From Cycas panzhihuaensis (taxonomy: Eukaryota; Cycadophyta), in the NCBI GenBank assembly GCA_023213395.1, contig CM041465.1:208327741-208391740 (forward strand): a stretch of 64,000 nt of DNA. Direction: 5' to 3'. A program made the position numbers and the translations under genes. The notes under the pieces were generated by a model. The model was not told the DNA's origin and ran no database searches. It saw only the letters and a program-made list of their open reading frames with translations. Position 1 is the first letter of the stretch, and each line of letters begins with the position of its first letter. This document shows positions 21,728-32,227 of the stretch, piece after piece.

Positions 21728-24304
21728 TGTTTCCCAGCTACCAGGAATGGACTTGAGATGCATCGACTCAGGTAAACTCAGGTATATGTTCTCGCTTCTC
21801 TTTGCTCTTACTTGACTGAGATTACTTGGTACAGATTACTTGACGCATGCTTGCCTGACATCTGTATATTTGTATTATCTTCTTACTTGATCACTTTGCA
21901 TGTGCTTACCGCACGCCTTTCAGCTTATAACAACTTACAATGGGGGCATTCTTCAGTGAATGTTACACCCCATATGGTGCACAACCACCCACTTCGTCTC
22001 CACGACCCCTCAGGATGCCTCAGCCAGTCGTGTTCACCCTTTTTACGACACCCTGTTCATGTTGCAGTCTCTTCCAAGTCTGATTGAATCCTTGGTTGAG
22101 ACCCAGTTCACTTTCCTGGCCACTTGTCTATTACTTGGGTACCCCCCCTAGCTATTTCCAGCCTTGATTTACTCCTCATTTAGCTCAAAACCCCTGTTTT
22201 GGCCTTAATTTTATTTCTAGTCTCGTACCGCTATAAATTTAGTGGTATCGCGATCTTTGCCAAAATACCGCGAAGTTTATCATGCAGACGACTGCTTGAA
22301 AAGTTTTTAAAATCACGCAATTACGCTTTTTCGTGAAACTGTTGCATGGCACCTGCACATTTGAACTGCCCTAAGATCCCCAATGTTCACTTGTAGTGAG
22401 CAGGGGATAAAAGAAAAAGTCTTCTTTATTTTCAAGGATTCTTAGCTCATTTTTTACAAAGAACTCTACAAAATCCTCCATAGAAAACTATTGCAGAACA
22501 AGACTTACAGCTGCTGCTCTTTACTAGGGACCATTATTGTCTCTTATGCTGAGGAACAATAAGCTCAACATCTGTTTGCAGGTCTTCAAGGCTATAAGGA
22601 GGATATTCTTCAAGGTCTCCCAAAAAGGACAAGCTTCAAAGGGCCCCAACTCACAGGATTTTTCACATATTTGTCTCCTCTTCCAAACCTGCCACCAAAT
22701 CTTACTGGATGCTGGTTTTTTCCTGTTGTTTTCCAGTAGATGCATACTTCTTCTCCTCCCTACAAGGTACCTTACTTGTTTACTTCATGCTTTATGCTAC
22801 TCTTTACAGTTTTTTTTAGCAAATAAATATTTGTTTTATTTGCTTCCTTGATTCCTTGCTTAGTTTGTTACTAGATTTCTAGATTTGTGGACCATAGTGC
22901 TCTCCTATCATTCCTGCCAGCCTACTTTTAGGTGGCTATTGCAAGGGTGTAACATAGAGGAACTTAGAGAGAAGAAGGCAGGGTCAGTCCCCCTTGCTGC
23001 CCTTCTCCCCAAGGGTTCTGTCCCTTACTTTCTCTCCCTTTACACCTTTGTGCCTTTCTAGAAGTCAGGTCAGGGAATTTGGAAGCTTATTTTCGGATCT
23101 AAATCAGTGTTGGCAGCCCATTACCACGTTGGTTTTAGATTTTCATTCGTTGGTTTTAGGCATCGCATTAGCCCCAAAATTGCTTCTTGCCGGTTAACAG
23201 TTTGCAACCCATCGATTTAGATGATTTGCTGTCCATAGCATCTCGTTTTTTGGGTGCCTGCATACCTTTTAGTTACCTTTTTCCTTCTCATTGTTCGCTA
23301 CCTCATGTTCTTGCTACGAGTTTATTTTCCTTTCCCGAGGCTAAGTGGAGACTTCCTATGGGTGAGTTAGCCATTCCAAGGCTATACTCTTATTTTGGGT
23401 GTCATTTACGGTAACTGTTTGTGGAAACTTTGTTGAAATTTGTTTCATTAAATAATAATGCATATGGTTAGCTTAGTTTGATTCTGTTTCCGCTAAGTTT
23501 AGTATACATATTAGATCTATTTTATGGACCCTCTTCCGAGACGAAGATACTTGTCTGTTTGATTGGCAGGATCTCGCATTTGTGGAGTCGCGTATGAAAC
23601 AAACCCATTATAGGTTAGTTCCATATTTGTTGCTTTTCGTTATTTTTCCGTTATTTATCATTCGCTTCTTGCATATGTTGGGGAGATAAGCTAGCCCCTC
23701 TTCGGTTATTCACGGCATCCATCGTCGATCGGTTTCACGTGTGCAACAAGTGGAGTGGAAAGGAGTGGGAAGCGAAGAGACACATAGTGCTCAATTCAGA
23801 CACCAGTCCAGGTATTTTTCTTATCCTTGTATATTTTCTTTATAGTATTGTTCTTTATGCATATGCTTGCATAGTAAGAAACACATCGAAAATTAGAAGA
23901 GAAAAAGAACATACATTTGCTTTATGTATTTTTTATTTAGTGGTTAATCTAGTACATGTAGATAGTTTATTTCGTGCTAGAACTACCCACACGTTACCCT
24001 TTCGGCCAGCCTACACCTAGACACCACATTATACATACATTCTCATTCTCGTGTTGCCTTTTCACTTTCTTGAGAAGACGCAATGTGCCAGGCTCTCTCC
24101 TCCTCTTCCCAGTCATCCGAGGGGTAGGAAGGCCTCACCTTCTAGAACTACCTAGAAGCAACCAGGCACCTCTGCAGGTCCTGAATCTGTGCTCTGGTGC
24201 ACGGACACCCTGCGAGGTGAGTCCTTGCTGTTTAGCCCAACCTAGTCTTGCATAATCCATCGTCTTGCTAAACGTAGGGATACCACCACGCGGCCAGCGT
24301 TTCA
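21728..24304 (+). repeat. T 3' LTR (2577 bp)
   Basis: Partner of 10823-13365, same ends. The two copies differ by small indels as well as many transitions, so T is not a recent insertion. Followed by the GGTGT duplication. Confidence 0.92.
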
Positions 24305-24965
24305 GGTGTCTCATTTACCTCACTCATACTTGCCTAGATACTTTTATGTAGTAGGGATCTATTCTAAGTACATACCGTAGCCTAAAGCATCCCATTAGAA
24401 GACTGCCATCAGGATCCTAAAATACATCTGCAACATACATCAATTTGGACTTGACTATGACTAAACTAAATCTCCTATCCTAAAAGGATATATAGATGTT
24501 GATTGGGTAGCTAGCTAAGACACATGCCATTCAACCTTAGGATACTGTTTTGGCATGGACTTAGTTCTAATCTCCTAGAGTTATAAGAAATAACCTAATA
24601 TTGCTCTCTCCTCCATATAAGTTGAATATAAAGCAACAGTCCATGCCACCACATAGTTGATTTGGCTTAGGAGGATTCTTGTTGAGCTTGGACTTCAACA
24701 TATTTTAGCTACTATTCTTTATTGCAAGAATCAAAGTGTATTGAAGATGACAAAAAATCTTGTTTTTCATGCTCAAATCAAGCACATAGAGGTCTATCAT
24801 TACGTCATCTATGAGCACGTTCAAAATAGAGAAGTGGACCTTATATACTAACCAATTGAGGACTAAGTCATAGATATCTTCACTAAAGCACTTGGCAAAC
24901 CGAAGTTTGAAAGGTTCTGACACGATCTTGACATCAAATCCAATAAAGCTATCATTAAGGGAGGG
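24305..24965 (+). pseudogene. Copia-1 RNase H end (resumes after T)
   Basis: Continues the Copia-1 pol frame: CLIYLTHTCLD, then IWLRRILVELGLQ, LYCKNQSVLKMTKNLVFHAQ and the closing HIEVYHYVIYEHV...VDLIY...IFTKAL blocks that are typical of the Copia RNase H C-terminus. Several stops. AAGGGAGGG at about 24957-24965 is the polypurine tract before the LTR. Confidence 0.8.
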
Positions 24966-25334
24966 TGTTAAAACATCTAACAACACCTCATTGTATTATA
25001 TTTTACATGTATTATGTACCTATTATATTATAGGATGAGACCTCATTTTTAAATTAAATTATAATTTATATTATGGTCAGGTTTGCCCACTTACTATTTA
25101 GTTAGCCAATCATATTATTTATATTCGGGCTTCATATGCTTATAAATTAAACTTGATTCCTATCCTTTGTATATTAACTTTTGATATATACAAAAGCTTT
25201 GCCAAAATTCAATCACACGATGTAAACAATTTACCCGTAGTGCTTTCATGCAATCAATTTAAAGTGTTGAATCTTTATTTTCTAATTTATTATTTACATA
25301 GACATAGTTTATGATCTTGTGAATCAATTTGATA
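24966..25334 (+). repeat. Copia-1 3' LTR
   Basis: Starts TGTTAAAACATC after the purine tract and ends near GATA at 25334, matching the end of the 5' LTR. It keeps the 27 bp that the 5' LTR has lost. Confidence 0.85.
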
Positions 25335-25336
25335 AA

Positions 25337-25631
25337 AAAAAGATGGTTTATTCCATATGCATGTTGATTTTTATATACTAAATAAAATAACTATTAAGAA
25401 TAGCTTTCTAACTCATAGGATTGTCAAACTCTTAGGTGAGTTATAGGAGCAAAATACGTCACTAAACCTTGCATTTAGAATATTACTAAATACAAATCTA
25501 AGTTGAAGAAACCTTAAGAAAGCCTTATGCACTTATATAGGATACTACAAATTTAACATCATGCCCTTTGGGCTAACAAATGCACCTATCATATTTTAGG
25601 CCATTATGTACAAAACATTCCAATCCTATTT
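25337..25631 (+). repeat. Right copy of the ~295 bp duplication
   Basis: Starts in an A-run directly after the Copia-1 LTR and repeats 3829-4126, then runs on into the rest of Gypsy-1. It again encodes the K-K-D-G...V-D-F-Y/Y-x-x-L-N-K and MPFGLTNAP blocks; MPFGLTNAP is better preserved in this copy. Confidence 0.85.
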
Positions 25632-26370
25632 TAAGGAATTATGTCATTTTTTTTAATGACATCTTGATATATAATAAGAGCTAGAAGGTGCATGTATAAT
25701 GTGTTAATAAAGTATTACAAGTATTAGAAGATAAAAATTTTATACAAATAAGTCAATGCAATTTTAGAAGTGAAGAAATAAAAAATCTAGGTCACATTAT
25801 ATTAGTTGAGGGTGTTAAGGTAAACCCTAAAAACATTAAAGGCATATTGGACTATCCAACCTAAAAGCATGTCCAAGTTAAGGGTATTTCTTAGTCTTAT
25901 ATGATACAATTTAAGATTCATAAAGAACTATGCCTCTTTTATAACATTATTAATAGGTTTGCCCAAGGGGGATTCTTTCAAATAGAATCAAATATCATAA
26001 GATTATTTTAAATAGCTAAAGCAATGTATGGCATTTCAAGTGGTGATAATGTAAGACGGGCATCTAATTGCATTTGAAAGTTGAAAACTAAAAACTTAAG
26101 AGTAGTTCAAATCAACTTATGATGAGGATATACTAGCAATAATGCATGCCCTTATTAAATATAAGCAACACATCATAGTATTAAATATTTCCTTTTCCAA
26201 AAATCATTATTACTTAAAAAATAAAAGCAAGTAAGTAAAATATAAGCATTTGACTTTGAAAATTTTTATTGAAAAGGGGAATGAGAATACCATCATAAAT
26301 GTTATATCTAAATAAGATGAAGAAGAAACCCTCTATGCCACTATAATTATCATCCCTTTATGGATTGAAG
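25632..26370 (+). pseudogene. Gypsy-1 reverse transcriptase 3' part and RNase H
   Basis: FFNDILIY near 25648 stands where FFDDILIY is expected, so one catalytic Asp is changed to Asn. RNase H blocks follow at 26050-26330: GHLIAFES, STYDEDILAIMHALIKYKQH and the GNENTIINVIS end. Frames are broken by stops and small shifts. Confidence 0.7.
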
Positions 26371-26670
26371 ACGTATAAATATAATGTATTAAGGATATGA
26401 AAACAGATAAATCCATAGAATAGTTACAATAAGGGACACCAATGCCAAATGACTAATCCATGTGGAAAAATAAAATATTATAGTATAAGTGTCATATTAC
26501 CTAGCACATTCTTTTGAATATAAAAGGATGGGTTAAAGAAAGGCTTCTCAATGCCTATAATAAGTCACACTAGATTCTTTAAAAATTTGATCAACCACAG
26601 TAAAAGGCTTTCAACAAAATATATAAAATCTATATGATTAATAAAAAAATTGGAAAAAGAGAAAAAAAAA
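26371..26670 (+). pseudogene. Gypsy-1 integrase start (cut)
   Basis: Pieces such as PLWIEDV and, near 26570-26640, a V-T-L-D-S-L-K...TTVKGFQQNI stretch fit the H2C2 zinc-binding start of Gypsy integrase (G-H-x-G-x-x-K-T). Similarity stops at an A-run near 26660, where Gypsy-2 seems to begin. Confidence 0.45.
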
Positions 26671-26675
26671 AAACA

Positions 26676-26857
26676 TGACAATATTATATGGTTCCACCTT
26701 TGTAAGGGTGCTTACAATTTAAAACTAACCTCCATATATAACTAGCTATCTTAACTCTATATCTTTATAAAGCAGACCTAAAGAACCTCCTTATAAAAGT
26801 TCCCACTAAATATTTATTATTAATTAGAGAGAAATTTCTCCTATCTAATTCATAACA
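26676..26857 (-). repeat. Candidate 3' LTR of Gypsy-2
   Basis: On the minus strand a purine-rich TTTAGGGGTGTA is followed by TGTTATGAATTAG, a common start of chromovirus LTRs, and TTTATAAAGATATAG could be a TATA box. The plus-strand start TGACAATATT at 26676 is a guess from the TG/CA rule. No partner LTR is in the window. Confidence 0.4.
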
Positions 26858-26880
26858 TACACCCCTAAAGTGTATGTTAT
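26852..26880. repeat. Hairpin with 11 bp perfect stem
   Basis: ATAACATACAC and GTGTATGTTAT are separated by a 7-base loop, at the boundary between the candidate LTR and purine tract of Gypsy-2. Confidence 0.85.
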
Positions 26881-27074
26881 AAACTCTATTCCTACTTATT
26901 TGCACATCTAATAATAGTTACAAAAAAGAAGAACAAATACTGCCATATATGAGATTTGGATCCAAGTTTGTAATGTTTATTTTAAAAGGACCCTACTATC
27001 TTATGAGTGTTTAGGATTACACTCAGCTAATGGTGTTGTCCCTTAATACCCTACTACAGGCACTGCCCTTATCT
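26881..27074 (-). other. Gypsy-2 3' untranslated stretch
   Basis: Lies between the candidate LTR and element R. No frame longer than a few dozen codons and no recognisable domain on either strand. Confidence 0.4.
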
Positions 27075-27079
27075 CCCAT
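27075..27079. repeat. Target-site duplication of R (pair with 30350-30354)
   Basis: CCCAT on the left and CCCAC on the right of R: four of five bases equal, the fifth a C/T transition. Confidence 0.75.
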
Positions 27080-27494
27080 TGGGACGTCTCTTCTCATAAG
27101 TGCTCCTTGAGATAGCAGAAAAATAACAATCGTAACCACTTCATTATGTCCAATAGGGCATACAAATTAACAGAGAATCTCACAAGAACACAAGAGCACT
27201 AAATGATCACTAAAATAGAGAGTACCGCAACACAATCTTTATAAAAAGTTACATCAAGATAACCTACATTTATAATTTATAACCCTTATATAGATAAAGA
27301 GGGGTTTTTGTATGCAATCTTATTGGTGGCCTAAGTGGCCTTATATTCTATTGGACAACATAGTGGCCTTACATACCATTGGCCAGCTTATCGACTTATA
27401 CACGAAGTTCCATAATTAACCTTATCTCTTAACTTCTTGATAGCTCTTTGTATAATAGTGTTTTACATAACTTAGTGAGATGAGTTGTGTAATA
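27080..27494 (-). repeat. R 3' LTR
   Basis: 415 bp, aligns over its whole length with 29934-30349. Its element-side start is TATTACA instead of TGTTACA, a G-to-A change. Confidence 0.88.
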
Positions 27495-27499
27495 CGTCC

Positions 27500-27655
27500 C
27501 CTCCCCTGAGATACTAAGTCCTTGAGGCATGTGAGATGCATATGATTTTTAATAAAATCATCAAATTTCCAAGTTGCTTCATTTGAGTTGTAGCCTTCCC
27601 ATTGTATCAAATATTCTGAAATGGACTGATTTCGAAGACGGCATTACCTTGTAGC
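27500..27655 (-). pseudogene. R chromodomain
   Basis: Minus-strand translation reads ISEYLIQWEGYNSNEATWKF, then DDFIKNH and LKDLVSQGRG. This is the chromodomain at the C-terminus of chromovirus integrase (Y-L-V-x-W-x-G-Y/L-x-x-x-E-A-T-W-E), with the aromatic positions Y, W and W kept. In autonomous elements it steers integration to particular chromatin. The frame is open here but has lost the integrase it belongs to. Confidence 0.85.
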
Positions 27656-27779
27656 CAGTATACATTCTAAAGGTATAGACAAGGTTTACTCTTTATCTAG
27701 AATGGGTGTGATCATCGGTAGTCAGTTGGACGTGGTCTTTGGGACCAGGAAGTATCAACTTGTCAGAATTGTGAAAGCC

Positions 27780-28581
27780 AAGTGGAGTCTCGTTTGAATG
27801 GAGGTGGCCTTTCTATGGTAAACTCTGCTTCTACTGCTTTATCCATATTAATTGCATCTTTTAGAGTAGATAGGGAGATTGTCTTTAGGTGCATTTAGAT
27901 GCATTCTTTAAGCTTATACACATACGTATCTATCTCTGTCTGTTTATCAAGTTGCTAATTAACCTGATTACGTAAAGATTGGAACTCATTAGTGTATACT
28001 TCAACAGAGGATATTTGTTTTAACCATGTCAGTTATATGAAAAAAGATTGGTTCCAAGTGTCTTCATACTACTTGAAAAAATAGATAGAGAAGTGTACCC
28101 AAGATTGGCTAGAAGGGTACTCCCGCTTCTACCATTAGAACCAATGGTGTGCCTTCCCATCCAAGTGGATGGAAGTAAATGTAAGTTGTTCATTTATTGA
28201 CATTAGGTTGAGTGTAAAGTAAGACTCTAGTTTACTAATCCAACTTCAGGTATTATCCTTGTTGAGATCTGGATCAAATATGGGTATGCTGATCTTATGA
28301 TGAAATGGTTGTTGCTGATGTAGAGGTAGAGTTACAGTTTGCTGCTGTATCAGGCTGACTAGTGGTGAAGGAGAGAAGTTGTTCAACCTCTAAAGTACAT
28401 TTTGGATATTAGCATTGGATGCTAGGTTTGACATTTTTGTGTGAAATTTTGTCCATATGGTAGCTACTTCATTTTTAACCTCCTCGTGCATATGGTCTAA
28501 ATCTTCCTTAATTTTTTCCTAAATGTTGGTGACTTGGGTCTCAAGTGCCAAAATTTTGTCACTGTTGCTTTGAGGATCCAT
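27780..28581 (-). pseudogene. R gag
   Basis: An ATG at 28581 opens MDPQSNSDKILALETQVTNI followed by a stop, a short coiled-coil-like start typical of chromovirus gag. The core is readable: IPIFDPDLN, SWISKLESYFTLN, FTSIHLDGKAHHWF, and a C-terminal QTEIDTYVYKLKE piece. Stops are TAG, TGA or TAA, many at expected Gln or Trp codons. Similarity ends near 27780 and jumps to the chromodomain, so the whole of pol between them is missing. Confidence 0.8.
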
Positions 28582-29920
28582 GGAGAAAGGGCGTAAAGAG
28601 GCAGGAATAGGTAGAAAGAAGGGGAATGGATGAAGTGAGAAAGATTAAGAAAGAACGAGATGTAAGAATAAAGGAGTTGTTAAGGGGAACAAAAGGGGGT
28701 AAATAGGGAGACTGTGGGGTGTCTATAGTCTATTGACCCAAAAAATTTACATAAACAAGATATTAGGTTCTCTCAAACAAGTGCGAAAAACTCGTTCATA
28801 TGGGATATATGAGGTGCAAGAGGGATTGGGGGTGGTGGGACCCATCAATGACCAGGTACTAAAAAATGTAAAAATTACTGGCATGTACTAACATAGTGCA
28901 AACTTACCAGTATGATGTGTTGATTGAAATGAGGTATATATTTGTAAGGGTAAACTTTCTTACTAAACTAAGTGGAGTTATTTTTAGTTTTTTATTTTTT
29001 ATTTTTTTATTTTTTTGTTCTTCTTTTTTGTTCTTACTTTCTTTTTCTCCTTTCTTTTTTTCTCTTTTTGTTTTTCTTTTTGTTTATTTTTCCTTTTCTG
29101 TAATGAGTCTGACTGCACTAATAAGTTCTCAGTTTAGGTAGTAAGAGGAACTTACTTTTCAAAATATGAGGTGACTTGCAGTCTAAACCTAGAAGCGGAA
29201 TATGTATATAAGAGTATCTTACCAACCACTAGATAAGGTGTGCTTAGTCTTATAGGCCTACCAATAAACTGTAAAAGTTTGGGGCAGGTAGCTTCGTAGC
29301 ACTAACTGTTAAGCACTACACTATAAGACTTCAACGATCGATATTTTGCTTATGCTAGGAAGGAATTGGGACCTAAATGGGTCCTTCTATATACCCAAAG
29401 GTATGTGGAGGTGCACTTTTGTAGCTAGGTTCTGTCTAGGGCTTAATTTAAGAGTGTTCTCTCCAGTCCTTCACATAAGGGACAGAAGAGCCACGATGCA
29501 CTTAGCCAAAATGATAGATCCTTATGATATTTAAAGACCCCTGATATAGAGTCTCTACCTAACTACTTGGGTAACTGCTTAGTAGTGTTATCTACCTAGG
29601 AAAGGAGGTGGGGGGGAGAAAGGGTAGCTGCATAGTGGTGTTATCTACCCTTGAGATATAATTCAATACAAAAATTAAAATATAGAAATGAAATTAAAAC
29701 TAGATGAAAAATAAAATGATAAAGTACTGGTGTTACCTAGGGAAAAAATTCCCCTTTTCTCCTAACCCTTGGACTGTCTTGGTACTATTCCTCAATCTCT
29801 ATGGAGAGAGTACTAAGTGAAGGTCTTTCCTCGATCTCTACCAGGGTAGAGAGAGTGCTCGATCTGTCAGGAAAAAAAAAAATCTAATTTCTCGGGCAGC
29901 TTCCCATGATCACAACATGT
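28582..29920 (-). other. R leader, with pyrimidine-rich tract
   Basis: About 1.3 kb between primer site and gag. On the plus strand 28978-29101 is almost pure T/C with T-runs and gives an artificial F/S-rich open frame. No gene or captured sequence recognised. Confidence 0.55.
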
Positions 29921-29932
29921 CTATGATACCAC
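29921..29932 (-). other. R primer-binding site
   Basis: On the minus strand TGGTATCATAG follows the LTR end after a 2-base spacer, close to the initiator-Met tRNA site TGGTATCAGAGC. Confidence 0.75.
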
Positions 29933-29933
29933 T

Positions 29934-30349
29934 TGGGATATCTCTTCTTACAAGTTCTCCTTGAGATAGTAGAAAAATGATAATCATAACTATTTTGTTC
30001 CATCTAATAGGGCAAACAAATTAATAAAGAATCTTAGAAGAACATAAGAGCGCTAAATAATCACTAAAATAGAGAATATTGCAACATAATCTTTATAAAA
30101 AGTTACATCAAGATAACCATCATTTACAATTTATGACCCTTATATAGAAAAAAGAGGGTCTTTCGCATATAATCCTATTGGTGGTCTAAGCAACTTTATA
30201 TTCTATTAGATGGCATAGCGGCCTTACATACCATTGGCCAACTTATCGGCTTATGCATGAAGTTCTATAATTAACCTTATCTCTTAACCTCCTGATAGCT
30301 CTCCATATAATAATGTTTTACATAACTTAGTAAGATGAGTTATGTAACA
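29934..30349 (-). repeat. R 5' LTR
   Basis: 416 bp. On the minus strand it starts TGTTACATAACTC and ends ATATCCCA before the primer site. Confidence 0.88.
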
Positions 30350-30399
30350 CCCACTAATGGGATTTATAGAAAAATATTATAGATTAGGCCTCCTTTAAG

Positions 30400-31467
30400 A
30401 AATGATAATCTCCATTATCTTATCCTTAATATGTAGAAATTTCTTTACTATTTGGTTTGTTGTGAATCACCTACCTATTTGTAGTAACTTCCATTCTAGG
30501 ATGACTTTAAATAAGTTAATAAAATCCTTCATAGTTTTCTTCTCCTTTACATCTATAACAATGTCTTCTTATAATATGCTCGATATATTAGGTACCAATT
30601 CATTAATAGGAGGCATCATACCTTGAAGATCTTCTTCATCATCTAGTAGAGAGGGATCAAATAGATGTAGTTAGTCTACATTAAATATTGGATGAAACCC
30701 TAAATATGGAGGTAAGCCCAACTTGAAGGCGTTATCTCTAATTTACTTAATAGTATAAATGGGGTTATATTTGATTTGCTTTAACTTCAAGTGTCTACCC
30801 TTAAACTACTCATTTGATAATTGTAATTTTGGTCCCCATCATAAGAAATGTGATCCACTCTATGCTCATCATGTCTCTACTTTTACTTCTACTACGTTTT
30901 TGGGAATAAGTTGTCTTATACTTGAGTTTATATCTTCCTTATGTGTTTAATCATAAAGCATGTGATTAGGTACCCTTCTCTTTGGCATTTTCTAGTGTCC
31001 TTATAGGTATAGTTAATTCTAATGGTGATTAGGGTTAAAAACCCAAACAAGCCTCAAATGGTAATACTCTAAGGGAGTTATGTGCTATTCAATTAAAGTT
31101 GTGTTCGATGTAAGGGAAGTTTTCATCCCATGTTCTTGGCTACTAACAATTACACATCCTTAACATTTATACTATGGTTTTATAGACCACCTCACCTTGT
31201 GTATCTATTCGTGTTTAGAAAGTAGTATTTCTTTGTAACCTAGTATCCATAAAAGTCTACAATATTTTCTAAAAATAATTAAGAAACTTCCTATCTCTAT
31301 CAAATATTATAGATGAAGATAGCCCTAAGTATACCTAAACATGTTGGAAAAGTAATTTTACTACTACTCCCCTAATAATAGTTTTACATGGGATAAGATT
31401 AGTAATCCTACAAAAGAAATTTACCATGATAAAGATATGGTCATTTTGTTATGCATTGGTTGCCAAT
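30400..31467 (-). pseudogene. Gypsy-2 integrase, C-terminal part
   Basis: On the minus strand, from 31467 downward: GLATN, FIMVNFFCRITNLIPCKTI, LSSSIIFDRDRKFLNYF (second catalytic D of D,D,E), then ENFPYIEHNFN and SLRVLPFEACLGF. The C-terminal domain follows near 30850-30640: RHLKLKQIKYNPIYTI, DNAFKLGLPPYLGFHPIFNV, SLLDDEEDLQG. These match the GPF/GPY-type end of Gypsy integrase. A degenerate chromodomain may follow (near 30500) but is not certain. Stops and small shifts throughout. Confidence 0.75.
31463..31467. repeat. Target-site duplication of E (pair with 41106-41110)
   Basis: CCAAT on the left and CCAGT on the right: one A/G transition. With it the integrase sequence rejoins correctly across the insertion. 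Confidence 0.75.
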
Positions 31468-32206
31468 TAATGAGCCTAAAATTTGGTTCATTTGTGTTAA
31501 TTTTTATGACTCCTTTCATTATTTTTTTATTGTAAGCAATTTAAGGCCTATAATCTTTACTACATATGATCTTAGGAAATATACTTGATGTACTTGTTCA
31601 GAGTCATTTTGAGTCACTATGTAAATCTTTAAGTTATTTTTGGTTCATTATATAATTTACCCTTTGCTTGACTTGAGGGTAAGTTTACCCTCTTATCAGA
31701 GCAAGGGTAATAGTCTAATGATTACTAGTTAGTCTTGAGGTCTTATACATGATTGGTAAAGTTAGTTTTAGGCTTTTACAAATTAGTTGGATGTTGGTTG
31801 GTTGGTTTTCTCAACTACTTTTTGAGGACATGAATGTATAAATTACTCTTCCCCAATAATAGAAAATAGAAGGGCTTTCCTACAAGGGTCATTGCTTAAG
31901 ACTGACTCTCATTCAATCCTTTGTCTATATGAATTTAGGATGTAGGTGGATAGTTGTATAGCCTATATGTACTAGCATAAGAATCATGTCCCCTTCATAG
32001 ATTAGGTGTGTTTTTTGATCTTCTTGGAGTGCTTGCACCACCCATTAAGAACTAGTGATATGGTCATATGGGGAGGAACCACGTAAAGATAATTTGATCC
32101 TCTTTGTACATGTGTTTGGTTTATATATTTCATTACTTAAAAGTTTATATCTTTAGTTTTGACATTACAAGTATAAGGATTTGTATACCTTAGAAAAACA
32201 CCATCA
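31468..32206 (+). repeat. E 5' LTR
   Basis: Starts TAATGAGCC, which is TGGTAAGCC of the other LTR after transitions, and ends CATCA. Contains an inverted repeat GAGGGTAA-GT-TTACCCTC at 31675-31692. Confidence 0.85.
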
Positions 32207-32209
32207 TTT

Positions 32210-32227
32210 TGGCATTGTTGCTAGGGA
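32210..32227 (+). other. E primer-binding site
   Basis: TGGCATTGTTGCTAGGGA differs from the known tRNA-Asp type site TGGCGCCGTTGCCGGGGA only by C-to-T and G-to-A changes. Confidence 0.75.

Larger units (their letters stand above)
10823..24304 (+). mobile_element. T: 13.5 kb Tat-like Gypsy element lacking RT and integrase
   Basis: Two 2.5 kb LTRs starting TGTTTCCC and ending TTCA enclose 8.4 kb. The interior holds, in order, a primer site, a gag-protease frame (13538-16932), a 177 bp tandem repeat, a minus-strand plant-mobile-domain-like gene (17960-20070), a long palindrome and a plus-strand archaeal-type RNase H (20931-21347). I found no reverse transcriptase, pol RNase H or integrase motif on either strand, so T probably depended on a related full-length partner. 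The extra RNase H, gag zinc motif and long LTRs point to the Tat lineage. Its base composition is clearly richer in G+C than its surroundings. Confidence 0.8.
4127..25334 (+). mobile_element. Copia-1: Ty1/Copia element inserted in Gypsy-1
   Basis: LTRs at 4127-4467 and 24966-25334 bracket gag, protease, integrase, reverse transcriptase and RNase H in the Copia order (integrase before reverse transcriptase). A Met-tRNA type primer site follows the first LTR and a purine tract precedes the second. The pol gene is split at 10822/24305 by element T. Without T the element is about 7.7 kb, with a leader of about 2.5 kb. The first ~27 bp of the 5' LTR are missing and the flanks carry a ~295 bp duplication instead of a 5 bp one. 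Confidence 0.85.
2040..26670 (+). mobile_element. Gypsy-1: degenerate chromovirus-like Ty3/Gypsy element, interrupted
   Basis: Gag, protease, reverse transcriptase, RNase H and the start of integrase occur in the Gypsy order on the plus strand, at 2049-4126 and again at 25337-26670. The 21 kb between the two parts is Copia-1 with its own insert. The right part stops inside the zinc-binding start of integrase, where Gypsy-2 begins. No LTR of this element was identified. All frames are heavily broken, so it is among the oldest layers in the window. Confidence 0.7.
27080..30349 (-). mobile_element. R: 3.3 kb chromovirus deletion element with gag and chromodomain only
   Basis: Two ~416 bp LTRs with TG/CA ends, a Met-tRNA primer site next to the right LTR and a purine tract next to the left LTR define a complete minus-strand element. 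The interior codes for gag (28581 to about 27780) and then, with no protease, reverse transcriptase, RNase H or integrase core between, a chromodomain that runs into the purine tract. It must have been moved by enzymes of a related element. Confidence 0.85.

Noticed and set aside
28896-29141. Phe/Ser-rich frame that looks like a membrane protein
   Set aside because: Product of a T/C low-complexity tract in the R leader; no start context or conservation.
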